DNA of 64,000 bases from Gulosibacter sediminis (GCF_023370115.1 NZ_CP097160.1:434001-498000), one strand, 5' to 3'. Shown: positions 37,639 through 48,268, counted from the first letter of the stretch. Numbers and translations: made by a program. The notes: generated by a model not told the origin, from the sequence alone.

Positions 37639-40620
37639 ATGGCCTTCCTGCTCGCGCTCTTCGCAGTAGCGAGCGTCGCCATGCCACTTCTTCGCAAACT
37701 GCCCGGCACCTCACTCTTCTACGTCGCCGCCGCCGTGTCGGCGGTCGCCGCGATCTGGACTGCGAGCCATGCGCCCGAGATCTTCGCGGGCGAAACCTGG
37801 CGGGTCTCCTACGAGTGGCTGCCGCAGCTCGGCATGAACCTCGACTTCCGGATCGACGCCCTGAGCTGGGTGCTCGCGATGATCGTCACCGCGATCGGCT
37901 CGCTCGTGCTGTTCTACTGTGCGAGCTACTTCAAGAAGGATGAGCCCGGACTCGGCCGATTCGCCGGGGTTTTGCTCGGCTTCGCGGGCGTCATGTTCGG
38001 CCTCGTCACGACCGACAATATTTACCTGATGTTCGTGTTCTGGGAGGCCACGAGCATCCTGTCGTACCTGCTCATCGGTCACTACACCGGTCGACGACCC
38101 TCGCGCGGTGCCGCGATGCAGGCACTGCTCGTCACCACGCTCGGCGGCCTCGCGATGCTCGTCGGCCTCGTGATGCTGCACGTGGCTGCCGGTTCCGCGC
38201 TGTTTAGCGAGATCCTCACCGCCGAGATCCCGCGCGATGGCTTCCTCATCACCGCGCTCATTCTCGTGATCGTCGGTGCGCTGACGAAGTCGGCGCAGCT
38301 GCCGTTCCACTTCTGGCTTCCCGGCGCCATGGCCGCACCGACCCCGGTCTCGGCCTACCTCCACGCCGCCTCGATGGTGAAGGCCGGCGTCTACCTCGTG
38401 CTCCGCCTCGTGCCCGCCTTCAGCGACGTGCCCGGGTTCCGCGAGACGCTCGTCATCGTCGGCGTCTGGACGATGCTCGTCGGCGGTTGGCGCTCACTGC
38501 GCCAGTTCGACCTCAAGCTGATCCTTGCCTACGGCACGGTGTCGCAGCTCGGCTTCATGATGACCATTGCGGGCTTCGGCGGTCGCAACGCCGTGCTCGC
38601 CGCCATCGCGATGGTGCTCGGCCACGCGCTGTTCAAGGCCGCGCTCTTCCTCATCGTCGGCATCATCGACCACCAGCTCGGCACCCGTGACATCCGCAAG
38701 ATCTCAAGGCTCGGGCGCAGCGCGCCGGTGCTCGCGACCACGGCCATCATTGCCGCGGCCTCGATGGCGGGCATTCCACCCCTGTGGGGCTTCGTGGCGA
38801 AGGAGGGCGTGTTCTCGAGCTTCCTCGAGGCCGCCTCGGCGGGAGATGCGTGGGGCTGGGTGGCGCTGGTCGGCACCGCCGTCGGCTCGATCCTCACGGT
38901 GGCGTACACCTGCCGCTTCCTCTTCGGCGCTTTCGCGACGAAGCGTGGTGTCGACCCGGTGGAGAAGGCGACGAGCCACGTCGAAGACCTCATCTCGCCG
39001 GTGATCCTCGTGGTTGCGACCATCGTCATCCCGTTCTTCGCGACGCCGATCGACCACCTCATCGCGCAGTTCGCCGACACCGCCCCCGCGATCGACTCCG
39101 AGGAGCTCTATCACCTCGCGATCTGGCACGGCCTCGAACCGGCGCTGCTGCTCTCGGCAATCACCCTGCTCTGTGGCCTCGGGCTGTTCGCCGCACGACG
39201 CAAGGTTGAGCGCATCCAGTCGTTTGTGCCCGACGTGTTCGAGGCGGCCCGCGGGTATTGGCTGTCGCTGCGCATCGTCGACTCGGTCGCGGCCCGCGTC
39301 ACCTCGAGCACCCAGCGAGGCTCGCTGCCCTTCTACCTCGCGATCATCTTCATCGTGCTCGTCGCGGCCATCGCGGTGCCGCTGCCGTTCATCGATTACT
39401 CGCAGCTCGACCTCACCCTTGAGTTCTCGTGGGTGCAGCTCGCGATCGTGGTGGTGCTCGTGCTCGCCTCCATCGCAGTGACGCAGAGCAAGCGGCGCTT
39501 CCACGGCGTGATCCTCGTGAGCGCGACGGGCTACGGCATCTCGATCATCTTCGCCCTCCACGGCGCGCCCGACCTCGCGATGACGCAGGCGCTCATCGAG
39601 ACCCTGTCGCTCGTGGTGTTCGTGCTGGTGCTGCGCCGACTGCCGGCGAAGCACGCGCACATCGACAACAACCTGCCGTCGTGGCTGCGCTGGGTGATCG
39701 CCTTCGCCGTCGCGATCGCCATCGGCGTCATCACCGCCATCGCGATGGGCTTCCGCATCGCGCCCTCCGACGGACTCAGCTTCCCCGAGCTCGCGGTCGA
39801 GGGCGGGCACGGCTACAACGTCGTCAACGTCACCCTCGTCGACCTGCGCGGGTGGGACACGATGGGCGAACTGTCGGTGCTCATCGCCGCGGCCACGGGT
39901 GTCGCGAGCCTCGTCTACCTCAGTGCGCGCGGCTCGCAGCGGCAGACGCCGCCGCCCCCGCGCCCGCCGCTCAAGAAGCGCAAGGCGATGCTGCAGAAGC
40001 TCAGCGAGGACCGCCGCGCCTGGCTCATCGCGGGCAACTCGCTCGCCCCCGACAACCGCTCGATCGTGGTCGAGGTCGTCGTGCGCCTCATCTTCCACGC
40101 CCTGTTCATCACCTCGCTCTACCTGCTCTTCGCGGGGCACAACTCGACCGGCGGCGGTTTCGCGGGCGGTGTCGTCGCGGGCCTCGCGCTCGCCGCGCGC
40201 TACCTCGCGGGTGGCCGCGAAGAGCTCGATGCCGCGGTGCGGGTCGACGCGGGTCGCCTGCTCGGCATCGGTATGGTGCTCGCGGCCGGCTCGGCGCTCG
40301 CCCCGATGCTGTTCGGCTACCCGCCGCTCATGAGCTTCTGGATCGACAACGAGATCGCAGGCATCGGCCACATCATCTTCGTCACCTCGACGATCTTCGA
40401 CATCGGCGTCTACCTCATCGTGATCGCCCTCGTCATCGACATCCTGCGCTCGCTCGGCTCCGAGCTTGACTTCCAGGCCGAAGAGGAGCACCTCAGCCAG
40501 CGCAACGTCGCCGCGACCGTCATCGACGACGCCGAGATTCGCGGCACCACCCCCGCCAACGACCCGATCACCGGCTCGCTGCCGGCGATCCGCCGACACG
40601 ACGGTGGTGCGAAGCGATGA
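37639..40620 (+). CDS. mrpA: Na+/H+ antiporter subunits MrpA and MrpB (fused)
   Basis: The 993-residue membrane protein combines MrpA, related to complex I subunit NuoL, with MrpB. The antiporter core shows ALSWVLAMIVTAIGSLVLFY, VFWEATSILSYLLIGHY, KSAQLPFHFWLPGAMAAPTPVSAYLHAASMVKAG by parts and LAYGTVSQLG. The MrpA C-terminal region has GAPDLAMTQALIETLSLVVFVLVLRRLP. The MrpB part, from about residue 808, has LYLLFAGHNSTGGGFAGGVVAGL. Mrp complexes exchange Na+ for H+ in pH and salt homeostasis. The ATG has GGGAG 6 nt upstream. First gene of a six-gene operon with overlapping ends. Confidence 0.95.
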   Translation: MAFLLALFAVASVAMPLLRKLPGTSLFYVAAAVSAVAAIWTASHAPEIFAGETWRVSYEWLPQLGMNLDFRIDALSWVLAMIVTAIGSLVLFYCASYFKKDEPGLGRFAGVLLGFAGVMFGLVTTDNIYLMFVFWEATSILSYLLIGHYTGRRPSRGAAMQALLVTTLGGLAMLVGLVMLHVAAGSALFSEILTAEIPRDGFLITALILVIVGALTKSAQLPFHFWLPGAMAAPTPVSAYLHAASMVKAGVYLVLRLVPAFSDVPGFRETLVIVGVWTMLVGGWRSLRQFDLKLILAYGTVSQLGFMMTIAGFGGRNAVLAAIAMVLGHALFKAALFLIVGIIDHQLGTRDIRKISRLGRSAPVLATTAIIAAASMAGIPPLWGFVAKEGVFSSFLEAASAGDAWGWVALVGTAVGSILTVAYTCRFLFGAFATKRGVDPVEKATSHVEDLISPVILVVATIVIPFFATPIDHLIAQFADTAPAIDSEELYHLAIWHGLEPALLLSAITLLCGLGLFAARRKVERIQSFVPDVFEAARGYWLSLRIVDSVAARVTSSTQRGSLPFYLAIIFIVLVAAIAVPLPFIDYSQLDLTLEFSWVQLAIVVVLVLASIAVTQSKRRFHGVILVSATGYGISIIFALHGAPDLAMTQALIETLSLVVFVLVLRRLPAKHAHIDNNLPSWLRWVIAFAVAIAIGVITAIAMGFRIAPSDGLSFPELAVEGGHGYNVVNVTLVDLRGWDTMGELSVLIAAATGVASLVYLSARGSQRQTPPPPRPPLKKRKAMLQKLSEDRRAWLIAGNSLAPDNRSIVVEVVVRLIFHALFITSLYLLFAGHNSTGGGFAGGVVAGLALAARYLAGGREELDAAVRVDAGRLLGIGMVLAAGSALAPMLFGYPPLMSFWIDNEIAGIGHIIFVTSTIFDIGVYLIVIALVIDILRSLGSELDFQAEEEHLSQRNVAATVIDDAEIRGTTPANDPITGSLPAIRRHDGGAKR

Positions 40621-41105
40621 CTCTCAGTTTCATGCTGCTCATCGGCATGGTGATCATGTACGCCTGTGGCGTCTACATGCTCCTCGAACGCAGCTTCACC
40701 CGCATGATCCTCGCCGTGATGCTCGTCGGCAACGCGACGAACATCCTCATCTTCCTCACCTCGGGCGGCTTCGGCGACGCACCGATCATGGGCGACGACG
40801 CCGACCCCTCGACGTTCTCCGACCCGCTGCCGCAGGCATTCATCCTCACCGCGATCGTCATCACGTTCGCGACGACGGCGTTCATGCTCGCGCTGCTGTA
40901 CCGCTCGTGGCGCCTCGCGCACGGTGACGAGGTCGACGATGACGATGACTCGATCTCGCTGCGGCACGTCGACCCCGAAGACGACGACGAGGTGTTCCAC
41001 GAAGACGACTCCGGCGACACCGAGTTCGGTGAGGACGCCGAGGCCGCCGTAGAGGGCGCACGGACGAAGGAAGAACTCGACGCGAAGAACGGGGGAGACG
41101 CATGA
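40617..41105 (+). CDS. mrpC: Na+/H+ antiporter subunit MrpC with acidic tail
   Basis: The 162-residue protein has the NuoK-like three-segment core (MYACGVYMLLERSFTRMILAVMLVGNATNI, DPLPQAFILTAIVITFATTAFMLALLYRSW by parts). A C-terminal extension of about 60 residues is extremely rich in Asp and Glu (DEVDDDDDSISLRH ... DDDEVFHEDDSGDTEFGED). Most MrpC proteins stop soon after the third segment at about 110-120 residues. The ATG overlaps the mrpA stop in an ATGA junction. Confidence 0.92.
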   Translation: MTLSFMLLIGMVIMYACGVYMLLERSFTRMILAVMLVGNATNILIFLTSGGFGDAPIMGDDADPSTFSDPLPQAFILTAIVITFATTAFMLALLYRSWRLAHGDEVDDDDDSISLRHVDPEDDDEVFHEDDSGDTEFGEDAEAAVEGARTKEELDAKNGGDA

Positions 41106-42685
41106 GTTGGCTCGTTCCCCTCGTCGTGCTCGTGCCGCTCCTCGGCGCCGCGATCACGCTGACCGCCGCGCGGCAGCAGCGACTGCAGATTCTGTTCGCG
41201 AGCATCACGATGGTCATCGCCCTCGCGATCTCGATCGCGCTGCTCATCGCGGTGCACCAGACCGATCAGGCGCTCGTTATTCAAGTCGGGGGATGGGCCG
41301 CGCCGTTCGGCATCTCGCTCGTCGTCGACCGCCTCTCGGCCCTCATGGTGCTCGTGACGAGCATCGTGCTCATCGCGGTCATGGCGTTCTCGATCGGCCA
41401 GGGCGCCACCGACGGCGACGACGAGACGCCGGTGTCGATCTTCTACCCGACCTACCTCGTGCTCGCGGCGGGCGTCTACAACGCGTTCATCGCGGGTGAC
41501 CTCTTCAACCTCTACGTCGGGTTCGAGATCCTGCTGGTCGCGAGCTTCGTGCTCATCACCCTCGGCGGCACGGCGTCGCGCATCCGCGCCGGCATCACGT
41601 ACATCGTCGTGTCGCTCGTCTCGTCGCTCATCTTCCTTGTCGCGATCGCGGCGATCTTCGCCGCCGTCGGCACCGTGAACTTCGCCGAGATTGCGGTGCG
41701 CATGGCCGAGCTGCCGCAAGAGGTGCAGCTGCCGCTGCACCTGCTGCTGCTCGTCGGCTTCGGCATCAAGGCCGCGCTCTTCCCGCTCTCGTTCTGGCTG
41801 CCCGACTCGTACCCCTCGGCGCCCGCGCCGGTCACGGCCGTGTTCGCCGGCTTGCTGACGAAGGTCGGTGTCTACGCGATCCTGCGCTCGGAGTCGCTGC
41901 TCTTCGGCGAGAACGACATCTCGGTGCTGCTCATCGTGGTGGCGATGCTCACGATGGTGATCGGCATCCTCGGTGCGGTCGCTCAGGCGGGTATCCGCCG
42001 TATGCTCTCGTTCACGCTCGTGAGCCATATCGGCTACATGATCTTCGGTATCGCGCTCGGCACCGAGGTGGGCTGGGCGGCCACGGTCTACTACATCGCG
42101 CACCACATTCTGGTGCAGACCGCGCTGTTCCTCGTGACGGGTCTGATCGAACGCATCGCGGGCACGGTGACGCTGACGCACCTCGGCGGCATGCTCGTGC
42201 GCTCGCCGTTCGTGGCCGTGCTGTTCTTCATCCCGATGCTCAACCTCGGCGGCATCCCACCCTTTTCGGGCTTCATCGGCAAGCTCGGGCTGTTCATCGC
42301 GGGTGCTGAGGGCACCGCCCTCTCGGTGCCGCAGTGGCTCGTCTGGGTCGGCATCGGCATCGGTGCCCTGACGAGTCTGCTCACGCTCTACGCCCTCATC
42401 CGTGTCTGGAACCTCGGCTTCTGGCGCTCGCAGGAGGAGGTGACCGGCTTCGAGTCGCCGCTCACCTCGCACCTCGAGGAGACTCCCGACGGCGAGGTCG
42501 TCGCCGAGCGTAAGGCGAACTCCATGATCATGAACACCGCCACCGCGGCGATGGTGCTCGTCACCGTCTGCATGACGATCTTCGCGGGCCAGATCTACGA
42601 ATTTGCGAGTGCGGCCGCGGCCAATCTCACGATTCCCGACCACTACGTCGATATCGTGACCGGAACAGAAGGGACGAAGCCCTAA
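41102..42685 (+). CDS. mrpD: Na+/H+ antiporter subunit MrpD
   Basis: The 527-residue NuoM/N-like subunit has about 14 membrane segments. Key motifs: LFNLYVGFEILLVASFVLI with the membrane Glu, GIKAALFPLSFWLPDSYPSAPAPVTAVFAG by parts with the conserved Lys, and RRMLSFTLVSHIGYMIFGIAL. It forms part of the ion channel of the Mrp complex. The ATG overlaps the mrpC stop, with GGGGGAG just upstream. Confidence 0.94.
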   Translation: MSWLVPLVVLVPLLGAAITLTAARQQRLQILFASITMVIALAISIALLIAVHQTDQALVIQVGGWAAPFGISLVVDRLSALMVLVTSIVLIAVMAFSIGQGATDGDDETPVSIFYPTYLVLAAGVYNAFIAGDLFNLYVGFEILLVASFVLITLGGTASRIRAGITYIVVSLVSSLIFLVAIAAIFAAVGTVNFAEIAVRMAELPQEVQLPLHLLLLVGFGIKAALFPLSFWLPDSYPSAPAPVTAVFAGLLTKVGVYAILRSESLLFGENDISVLLIVVAMLTMVIGILGAVAQAGIRRMLSFTLVSHIGYMIFGIALGTEVGWAATVYYIAHHILVQTALFLVTGLIERIAGTVTLTHLGGMLVRSPFVAVLFFIPMLNLGGIPPFSGFIGKLGLFIAGAEGTALSVPQWLVWVGIGIGALTSLLTLYALIRVWNLGFWRSQEEVTGFESPLTSHLEETPDGEVVAERKANSMIMNTATAAMVLVTVCMTIFAGQIYEFASAAAANLTIPDHYVDIVTGTEGTKP

Positions 42686-43365
42686 TGTCTGCCGATCCGC
42701 ACATCCGCGCCGAGCGTCTCCAGCGCCCGGGCGTTGCCCTGCTGACGCAGCTGCCGCTGCTCATCGGGCTGGTCGTGCTCTGGATCGTGCTCTGGGGCCA
42801 CCTCGACGTCATCAGCCTCGTCACCGGTGTGGTCTTCTCGCTGATCGTGGTGCGCCTGTTCTCGCTGCCGCCGGTGCTGCTGTCGGGGCGCATCCACGTC
42901 TGGTACACCATCGTGCTGCTCGCGAAGTTCTTCTGGTGGCTCATCGGCTCGACGTTCCAGATGGCCTGGCTCGCGATGCGGCCGAAGGCGGTGCCGCAAG
43001 CGTCGATTCTCGCAGTGCGGATGCGCGTGCACTCCGACTGGTTGCTCACGCTCACCGCCGAGATCAACATGCTCGTGCCCGGCTCGGTCGTCGTCGAGGT
43101 CGACCGCCTGCGCAGCATCCTCTATCTCCACGTGCTCGATGCCGACACCGACGAGAAGATTCAGCGGGCCCGCCTCGCCGCCGAGCAGATCGAGGACGCG
43201 ATCGTCGTCGCACTCGGCAACCACGAGGACATCGCGCTCATCAACGACGACCGGCGCCTGCACGACCGCCCGCCGCTGTTCGCGTCGCGCGAGCAGCAGA
43301 GCTACGAGGTGCTGCGCGAGGCCGATCGCAAGGCACGCGAAGCCGAATGGGAGGCGGAGCTCTGA
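42685..43365 (+). CDS. mrpE: Na+/H+ antiporter subunit MrpE
   Basis: The 226-residue protein has an N-terminal pair of membrane segments (LLIGLVVLWIVLWGHL, ISLVTGVVFSLIVVRLF), a third around YTIVLLAKFFWWLIGS and a cytoplasmic C-terminal part with LLTLTAEINMLVPGSVVVEVD, the MrpE signature. The C-terminal extension (about 180-226) is charged. The start shares one base with the mrpD stop. Confidence 0.92.
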   Translation: MSADPHIRAERLQRPGVALLTQLPLLIGLVVLWIVLWGHLDVISLVTGVVFSLIVVRLFSLPPVLLSGRIHVWYTIVLLAKFFWWLIGSTFQMAWLAMRPKAVPQASILAVRMRVHSDWLLTLTAEINMLVPGSVVVEVDRLRSILYLHVLDADTDEKIQRARLAAEQIEDAIVVALGNHEDIALINDDRRLHDRPPLFASREQQSYEVLREADRKAREAEWEAEL

Positions 43366-43793
43366 TGGAACCGCTATTCACCGTGCTCATCTGGATCATC
43401 GCGGCGTTCTTCGCCGCGGCGGCCCTGATGTCGCTCATCCGCATCATTCGCGGGCCCAGCGTTGTCGACCGCATGGTCGGCTCGGACACACTCGCGACCG
43501 TGCTCATCTGCGTGCTCTCGGCCGACATGGCGCTTCGGGGCCACACCACGACCCTGCCCCTCGTGCTCGGGCTCGCGATGACCGCCTCGATCGGTACCAT
43601 GGCCGTCGCCCGCTTCGTCTCGCGCGGCCGCTCGGGCAACTCGCTGAGCTCGAGCACCGCCGACCCCGAGCGCCCCGAGCACGACGATGTTGAGCGGCAC
43701 CGCGACACCGACGGCTCGATCGCGCAGGAGGAAGCGTCGCGGCACAAGCTCGCGCACGACGTGGTTGCCCGGGAGGTGCGCCGTGAGCGGTAA
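43365..43793 (+). CDS. mrpF: Na+/H+ antiporter subunit MrpF
   Basis: The 142-residue protein has three membrane segments typical of MrpF (FTVLIWIIAAFFAAAALMSLIRIIRGPSVVDRM by parts, LATVLICVLSADMAL, PLVLGLAMTASIGTMAVARFV). A polar C-terminal tail of about 55 residues is longer than the usual 90-residue protein. The ATG overlaps the mrpE stop in a TGATG junction. It overlaps the mrpG start. Confidence 0.9.
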   Translation: MEPLFTVLIWIIAAFFAAAALMSLIRIIRGPSVVDRMVGSDTLATVLICVLSADMALRGHTTTLPLVLGLAMTASIGTMAVARFVSRGRSGNSLSSSTADPERPEHDDVERHRDTDGSIAQEEASRHKLAHDVVAREVRRER

Positions 43794-44235
43794 CACCTGG
43801 CTCGACCTCGCCACCATCATCCTGGTGCTCGCGGGCGCCTTCCTCTCGTTCACCGCGGGCCTCGGCCTGCTGCGGTTCCCCGACATGATCGCGCGCCTGC
43901 ACGCGCAGTCGAAGCCGCAGGCGGCCGGCCTGCTGTTCATTCTCATCGGCCTCGCGCTGCAGCAGACGGATGCGTGGACCATCGCGTTCCTCGTGCCGAT
44001 CGTCGTCTTCCAGTTCCTCACCACCCCAGCCGCGGGTATGGTGCTTGCCCGCGGCGGGTATCGTTCGCGCCACTTCGAGCACGTCGAACTTCGCATCGAT
44101 GAGCTCGAGGATGAGGTCAAGCGCGCCCAGCGAGCGGAAGAGGAAGAAGCGGCCCGCGGGCAGGTCACGATTGCCGGTGACGCGGCTGATGCGCCTGAGC
44201 CCGAGACGAGAAATCCGAACGCGCCGAAGCTATAG
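43783..44235 (+). CDS. mrpG: Na+/H+ antiporter subunit MrpG
   Basis: The 150-residue protein has the MrpG core: TIILVLAGAFLSFTAGLGLLRFPDMIARLHAQSKPQAAGL by parts, then WTIAFLVPIVVFQFLTTPAAGMVLARGGY. A charged coiled-coil-like tail follows (ELRIDELEDEVKRAQRAEEEEA). GTG 43783 is chosen for GGGAGG 6 nt upstream and for the start of the hydrophobic core. It is the last gene of the mrp operon; its stop codon overlaps the -10 box of ilvD. Confidence 0.9.
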   Translation: MSGNTWLDLATIILVLAGAFLSFTAGLGLLRFPDMIARLHAQSKPQAAGLLFILIGLALQQTDAWTIAFLVPIVVFQFLTTPAAGMVLARGGYRSRHFEHVELRIDELEDEVKRAQRAEEEEAARGQVTIAGDAADAPEPETRNPNAPKL

Positions 44236-44238
44236 ACT
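44233..44238 (+). promoter_or_regulatory. -10 element for leaderless ilvD
   Basis: TAGACT, part of TATAGACT, ends exactly 6 nt before the ilvD ATG at 44245. No ribosome site lies upstream of ilvD. The element overlaps the mrpG stop codon (44233-44235). Confidence 0.6.
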
Positions 44239-44244
44239 TTGCTC

Positions 44245-45966
44245 ATGACCGAGCAAGCTTCTGCATCCACCAACGGCGTTGACATCAAGCCGAAGTCCCG
44301 CGTCATTACCGACGGCATCGAGGCCACCGCGTCGCGCGGCATGCTTCGCGCGGTCGGAATGGGCGATGACGACTGGGCGAAGCCCCAGATCGGTATTGCG
44401 AGCTCGTGGAACGAAATTACGCCCTGCAACCTGAGCCTTGATCGCCTCGCGCAGGGCTGCAAGGAGGGCGTGCACGCCGGCGGCGGCTACCCGCTGCAGT
44501 TCGGCACCGTCTCGGTCTCCGACGGCATCTCGATGGGCCACGAGGGCATGCACTTCTCGCTCGTCTCGCGCGAGGTCATCGCTGACTCGGTCGAGACCGT
44601 CATGGAGGCCGAGCGCCTCGACGGCTCGGTGCTGCTGGCCGGTTGTGACAAGTCGCTGCCCGGCATGCTCATGGCCGCCGCACGCCTCAAGCTCGCGAGC
44701 GTCTTCCTCTACGCCGGCTCGATCTACCCCGGCAAGGTGCGGCTCACTGACGGCACCCTGAAAGAGAACGTCACGGTCATCGACGCGTTCGAGGCCGTCG
44801 GCGCCTGCAAGGCCGGCCTCATGAGCGAGGAAGACCGCAAGCGCATCGAAGAGGCCATTTGCCCGGGCGAGGGTGCCTGTGGCGGCTTCTACACCGCGAA
44901 CACCATGGCCTCGGTCGCCGAGGCCCTCGGCATGTCGATCCCCGGCTCGGCCGCGCCCGCGTCGGCCGACCGCCGCCGCGACTACTACGCCCACAAGTCG
45001 GGCGAGGCCGTCGTGAACATGCTGCGTCTCGGCATCACCACCGAGCACATCCTCACGAAGAAGGCGTTCGAGAACGCGATCGCCGTCGTCATGTGCATGG
45101 GCGGTTCAACGAACGCCGTGCTGCACCTGCTCGCCATCGCGCACGAGGCCGAGGTCGAGCTCACCCTCGACGACTTCAACCGCATCGCCGACAAGGTGCC
45201 GCACCTCGCCGACATGAAGCCCTTCGGCCAGTACGTCATGAACGACGTCGACCTCGTCGGCGGCATCCCCGTCGTCATGAAGGCCCTGCTCGACGCCGGC
45301 ATGATCCACGGCGACGCGCTCACCTGCACCGGCAAGACCGTGGCCGAGAACCTCGAGGAGCTCTCGCCCGAGCCGCTCGACGGCGAGGTCATCCACACCC
45401 TCGACAACCCGATCCACGAGAAGGGCGGCATCTCGGTGCTGCACGGCACGCTCGCCCCCGAGGGCGCCGTCGTGAAGTCGGCCGGCTTCGACCTCGACGT
45501 GTTCGAGGGCCCGGCGCGCGTGTTCGAGCGCGAGCGCGAGGCCATGGATGCGCTGACCCGCGGTGAGATTCACCACGGCGACGTCGTGGTGATCCGCTAC
45601 GAGGGCCCGAAGGGTGGCCCCGGCATGCGCGAGATGCTCGCGATCACCGGAGCGATCAAGGGAGCCGGTCTCGGCAAGGATGTACTATTGCTCACTGACG
45701 GTCGATTCTCAGGCGGCACAACTGGCCTGTGCATCGGCCACGTCGCGCCCGAGGCAGTAGATGCAGGACCCATCGCCTTTGTGCGCGACGGTGATCTCAT
45801 TCGGGTTGACATCGCCGCTCGGACTATGGACCTACTCGTCGACGAGTCCGAGCTCTCCTCCCGCCGTGAAGGCTGGGAACCGCTGCCTCCGCGCTACACG
45901 CGCGGTGTGCTTGCGAAGTTCGCCAAGCTTGTGCACTCCGCTTCTGAGGGTGCCGTCACGGGTTAA
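44245..45966 (+). CDS. ilvD: Dihydroxy-acid dehydratase
   Basis: Converts dihydroxy-isovalerate and dihydroxy-methylvalerate to the keto acids of valine and isoleucine. The 573-residue protein has the three cluster-associated cysteines in [16 protein letters not shown] and [14 protein letters not shown]. It also has [38 protein letters not shown] and the C-terminal Ile/Val-rich segment. ATG 44245 ([10 protein letters not shown]) is preferred to an upstream TTG because of the leaderless -10 element. ilvB follows after 29 nt. Confidence 0.96.
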   Translation: MTEQASASTNGVDIKPKSRVITDGIEATASRGMLRAVGMGDDDWAKPQIGIASSWNEITPCNLSLDRLAQGCKEGVHAGGGYPLQFGTVSVSDGISMGHEGMHFSLVSREVIADSVETVMEAERLDGSVLLAGCDKSLPGMLMAAARLKLASVFLYAGSIYPGKVRLTDGTLKENVTVIDAFEAVGACKAGLMSEEDRKRIEEAICPGEGACGGFYTANTMASVAEALGMSIPGSAAPASADRRRDYYAHKSGEAVVNMLRLGITTEHILTKKAFENAIAVVMCMGGSTNAVLHLLAIAHEAEVELTLDDFNRIADKVPHLADMKPFGQYVMNDVDLVGGIPVVMKALLDAGMIHGDALTCTGKTVAENLEELSPEPLDGEVIHTLDNPIHEKGGISVLHGTLAPEGAVVKSAGFDLDVFEGPARVFEREREAMDALTRGEIHHGDVVVIRYEGPKGGPGMREMLAITGAIKGAGLGKDVLLLTDGRFSGGTTGLCIGHVAPEAVDAGPIAFVRDGDLIRVDIAARTMDLLVDESELSSRREGWEPLPPRYTRGVLAKFAKLVHSASEGAVTG

Positions 45967-45995
45967 CTCCCTTCTCACTGGAGATATCGACGCAT

Positions 45996-47756
45996 ATGAC
46001 AACTCAAGTTGCACCGGAGCGGATGACGGGTGCCGCTGCCGTGGTGCGCACACTCGAGCTGCTGGGCGTGACCGACGTGTTCGGTCTGCCCGGCGGCGCG
46101 ATTCTGCCTGCCTACGACGCCATCCTCGACGCAAAGACGCTCAACCACATCCTCGTACGCCACGAACAGGGCGCCGGCCACGCGGCCGAGGGGTACGCCG
46201 CCGCGAGCGGGAAGGTCGGCGTTTGCATCGCCACCTCCGGCCCCGGCGCCACCAACCTCGTCACTGCGATTGCCGACGCCTACATGGACTCGGTGCCGAT
46301 GCTCGCGATCACCGGCCAGGTGTTCTCGACGCTCATGGGCACCGACGCGTTCCAGGAAGCCGACATCGTCGGCATTACGATGCCCGTCACGAAGCACTCC
46401 TTCCTCGTGAAGCGTGCCGAGGACGTGCCCGCCGCGATCGCGAGCGCCTACCACATCGCCTCGACCGGCCGACCTGGCCCCGTGCTCGTGGACATCACGA
46501 AGGACGCCCAGCAGAACGAATTCGACTTCAGCTGGCCCGTCAAGATCGACCTGCCCGGCTACCGCCCCATTACGAAGGCGCACGGCAAGCAGATCGTCGC
46601 GGCGCGTGAGGCGCTGCGCGCGGCTCGCAAACCCGTGATCTACGCGGGTGGCGGCGTTGGCCGAGCCGGCGCATCCCCCGAACTCAAGGAGCTCGCGGAG
46701 CTCACCGGCGCGCCCGTCGTCACGACGCTCATGGCGCGCGGCGTGTTCCCCGACGACCACGAGCAGATGCTCGGCATGCCGGGCATGCACGGCACTGTGC
46801 CCGCGGTGCTCGCGCTGCAGGAAGCCGACCTGCTGTTCACAGTCGGCGCCCGCTTCGACGATCGCGTTACCGGCAAATCCGAGCTGTTCTCGCCGAACTC
46901 GAAAGTCGTGCACATCGACATCGACCCGGCCGAGATCTCGAAGATCCGCACCGCCGACGTGCCCATCGTGGGCGACGCGAAGGAGGTGCTCGCCGACGTG
47001 ATTCGCGCCGTGCGCGAGGACTCGGGCGAGAAGCCCGACCTCAGCGAGTGGTGGGAGTTCCTCAACGGCCTCCGCAAGGAGTTCCCGCGCGGCTTCGCCC
47101 CGTCGACCGACGGCCTGCTCGCGCCGCAGCACATCATCGAGCGCATCAGCGACCTCACGGGCCCCGAGGCGGTCTACGCGACCGGCGTCGGTCAGCACCA
47201 GATGTGGGCGGCACAGTTCCTCAGCCTGCAGCGACCCAACTCGTTCCTCAACTCCGGCGGCGCCGGCACCATGGGCTACGCGGTTCCCGCGGCCATGGGT
47301 GCCAAGGTCGGCCAGCCCGACCGCGTGGTGTGGGCGATCGACGGTGACGGTTGTTTCCAGATGACGAACCAGGAAATCGCGACCTGCGTCATCAACAACA
47401 TCCCGATCAAGATCGCCGTGATCAACAACTCGTCCCTCGGCATGGTGCGCCAGTGGCAGACCCTCTTCTACGACGGTCGCTACTCGCACACCGACCTCAA
47501 CACGGGGCACGCCTCGGTGCGGGTGCCCGACTTCGTGAAGCTCGCGGACGCCTACGGTGCCCTCGGCATTCGCGTTGAGAAGGAAGACGAGATCGACGAC
47601 GCGATCAAGCTCGCGCTCGAGACGAACGACCGTCCGGTCGTCATCGACTTCGTCGTGTCGGCCGAGGCGATGGTGTGGCCGATGGTGCCGCAGGGCGTCT
47701 CGAACAGCTTCATTCGCTACGCGCGCGAAGCCAGCCCGGCCTACGAGGGGGAGTAA
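45996..47756 (+). CDS. ilvB: Acetolactate synthase large subunit
   Basis: Thiamine-diphosphate enzyme that condenses two pyruvates, or pyruvate with 2-ketobutyrate, at the first common step of branched-chain synthesis. The 586-residue protein has the N-terminal [16 protein letters not shown] and [17 protein letters not shown] with the catalytic Glu. It has the central FAD region ([11 protein letters not shown]) and the TPP motif [29 protein letters not shown] by parts. GGAG lies about 12 nt before the ATG. ilvN follows after 5 nt. Confidence 0.97.
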   Translation: MTTQVAPERMTGAAAVVRTLELLGVTDVFGLPGGAILPAYDAILDAKTLNHILVRHEQGAGHAAEGYAAASGKVGVCIATSGPGATNLVTAIADAYMDSVPMLAITGQVFSTLMGTDAFQEADIVGITMPVTKHSFLVKRAEDVPAAIASAYHIASTGRPGPVLVDITKDAQQNEFDFSWPVKIDLPGYRPITKAHGKQIVAAREALRAARKPVIYAGGGVGRAGASPELKELAELTGAPVVTTLMARGVFPDDHEQMLGMPGMHGTVPAVLALQEADLLFTVGARFDDRVTGKSELFSPNSKVVHIDIDPAEISKIRTADVPIVGDAKEVLADVIRAVREDSGEKPDLSEWWEFLNGLRKEFPRGFAPSTDGLLAPQHIIERISDLTGPEAVYATGVGQHQMWAAQFLSLQRPNSFLNSGGAGTMGYAVPAAMGAKVGQPDRVVWAIDGDGCFQMTNQEIATCVINNIPIKIAVINNSSLGMVRQWQTLFYDGRYSHTDLNTGHASVRVPDFVKLADAYGALGIRVEKEDEIDDAIKLALETNDRPVVIDFVVSAEAMVWPMVPQGVSNSFIRYAREASPAYEGE

Positions 47757-47761
47757 CTCAG

Positions 47762-48268
47762 ATGTCGAAGCACATTCTTTCGCTGCTCGTCGAAGACAAG
47801 CCCGGCCTGCTCACCCGCGTCGCGGGCCTGTTCGCACGTCGCGGCTTCAACATTGACTCACTCGCGGTCGGTGCGTCGGAGGTCGAAGGCCTCTCGCGCA
47901 TGACCGTGGTTGTGAACGTCGAAGATTTCCCGCTCGAACAGGTGACGAAACAGCTCAACAAGCTGGTCAACGTCATCAAGATCGTTGAGCTTGACCCAGC
48001 CAGCGCGGTCGAGCGGGAGCACGTCCTCGTCAAGGTGCGCGTGGATAAGCAGACGCGCTCCGAAGTTATCGAGGCCGTGAACCTGTTCCGGGCGCGCGTC
48101 GTGGACGTCGCCCCCGACTCGCTCGTCATTGAAACGACGGGTGACTCGGGCAAGGTTCAGGCGCTGCTGCGCATGCTGGAACCGTACGGCATCCGCGAGC
48201 TCGTGCAGTCCGGCCTGATCGCGGTTGGCCGCGGCCCCAAGTCCATCTCTGAGCGCGTGCTGCGCTAA
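47762..48268 (+). CDS. ilvN: Acetolactate synthase regulatory subunit
   Basis: The 168-residue regulatory subunit has an N-terminal ACT domain (HILSLLVEDKPGLLTRVAGLFARRGFNIDSLAVG by parts) that binds valine for feedback inhibition. The C-terminal domain activates IlvB. GGGGGAG lies 9-10 nt upstream. It stands between ilvB and ilvC as expected. Confidence 0.96.
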   Translation: MSKHILSLLVEDKPGLLTRVAGLFARRGFNIDSLAVGASEVEGLSRMTVVVNVEDFPLEQVTKQLNKLVNVIKIVELDPASAVEREHVLVKVRVDKQTRSEVIEAVNLFRARVVDVAPDSLVIETTGDSGKVQALLRMLEPYGIRELVQSGLIAVGRGPKSISERVLR

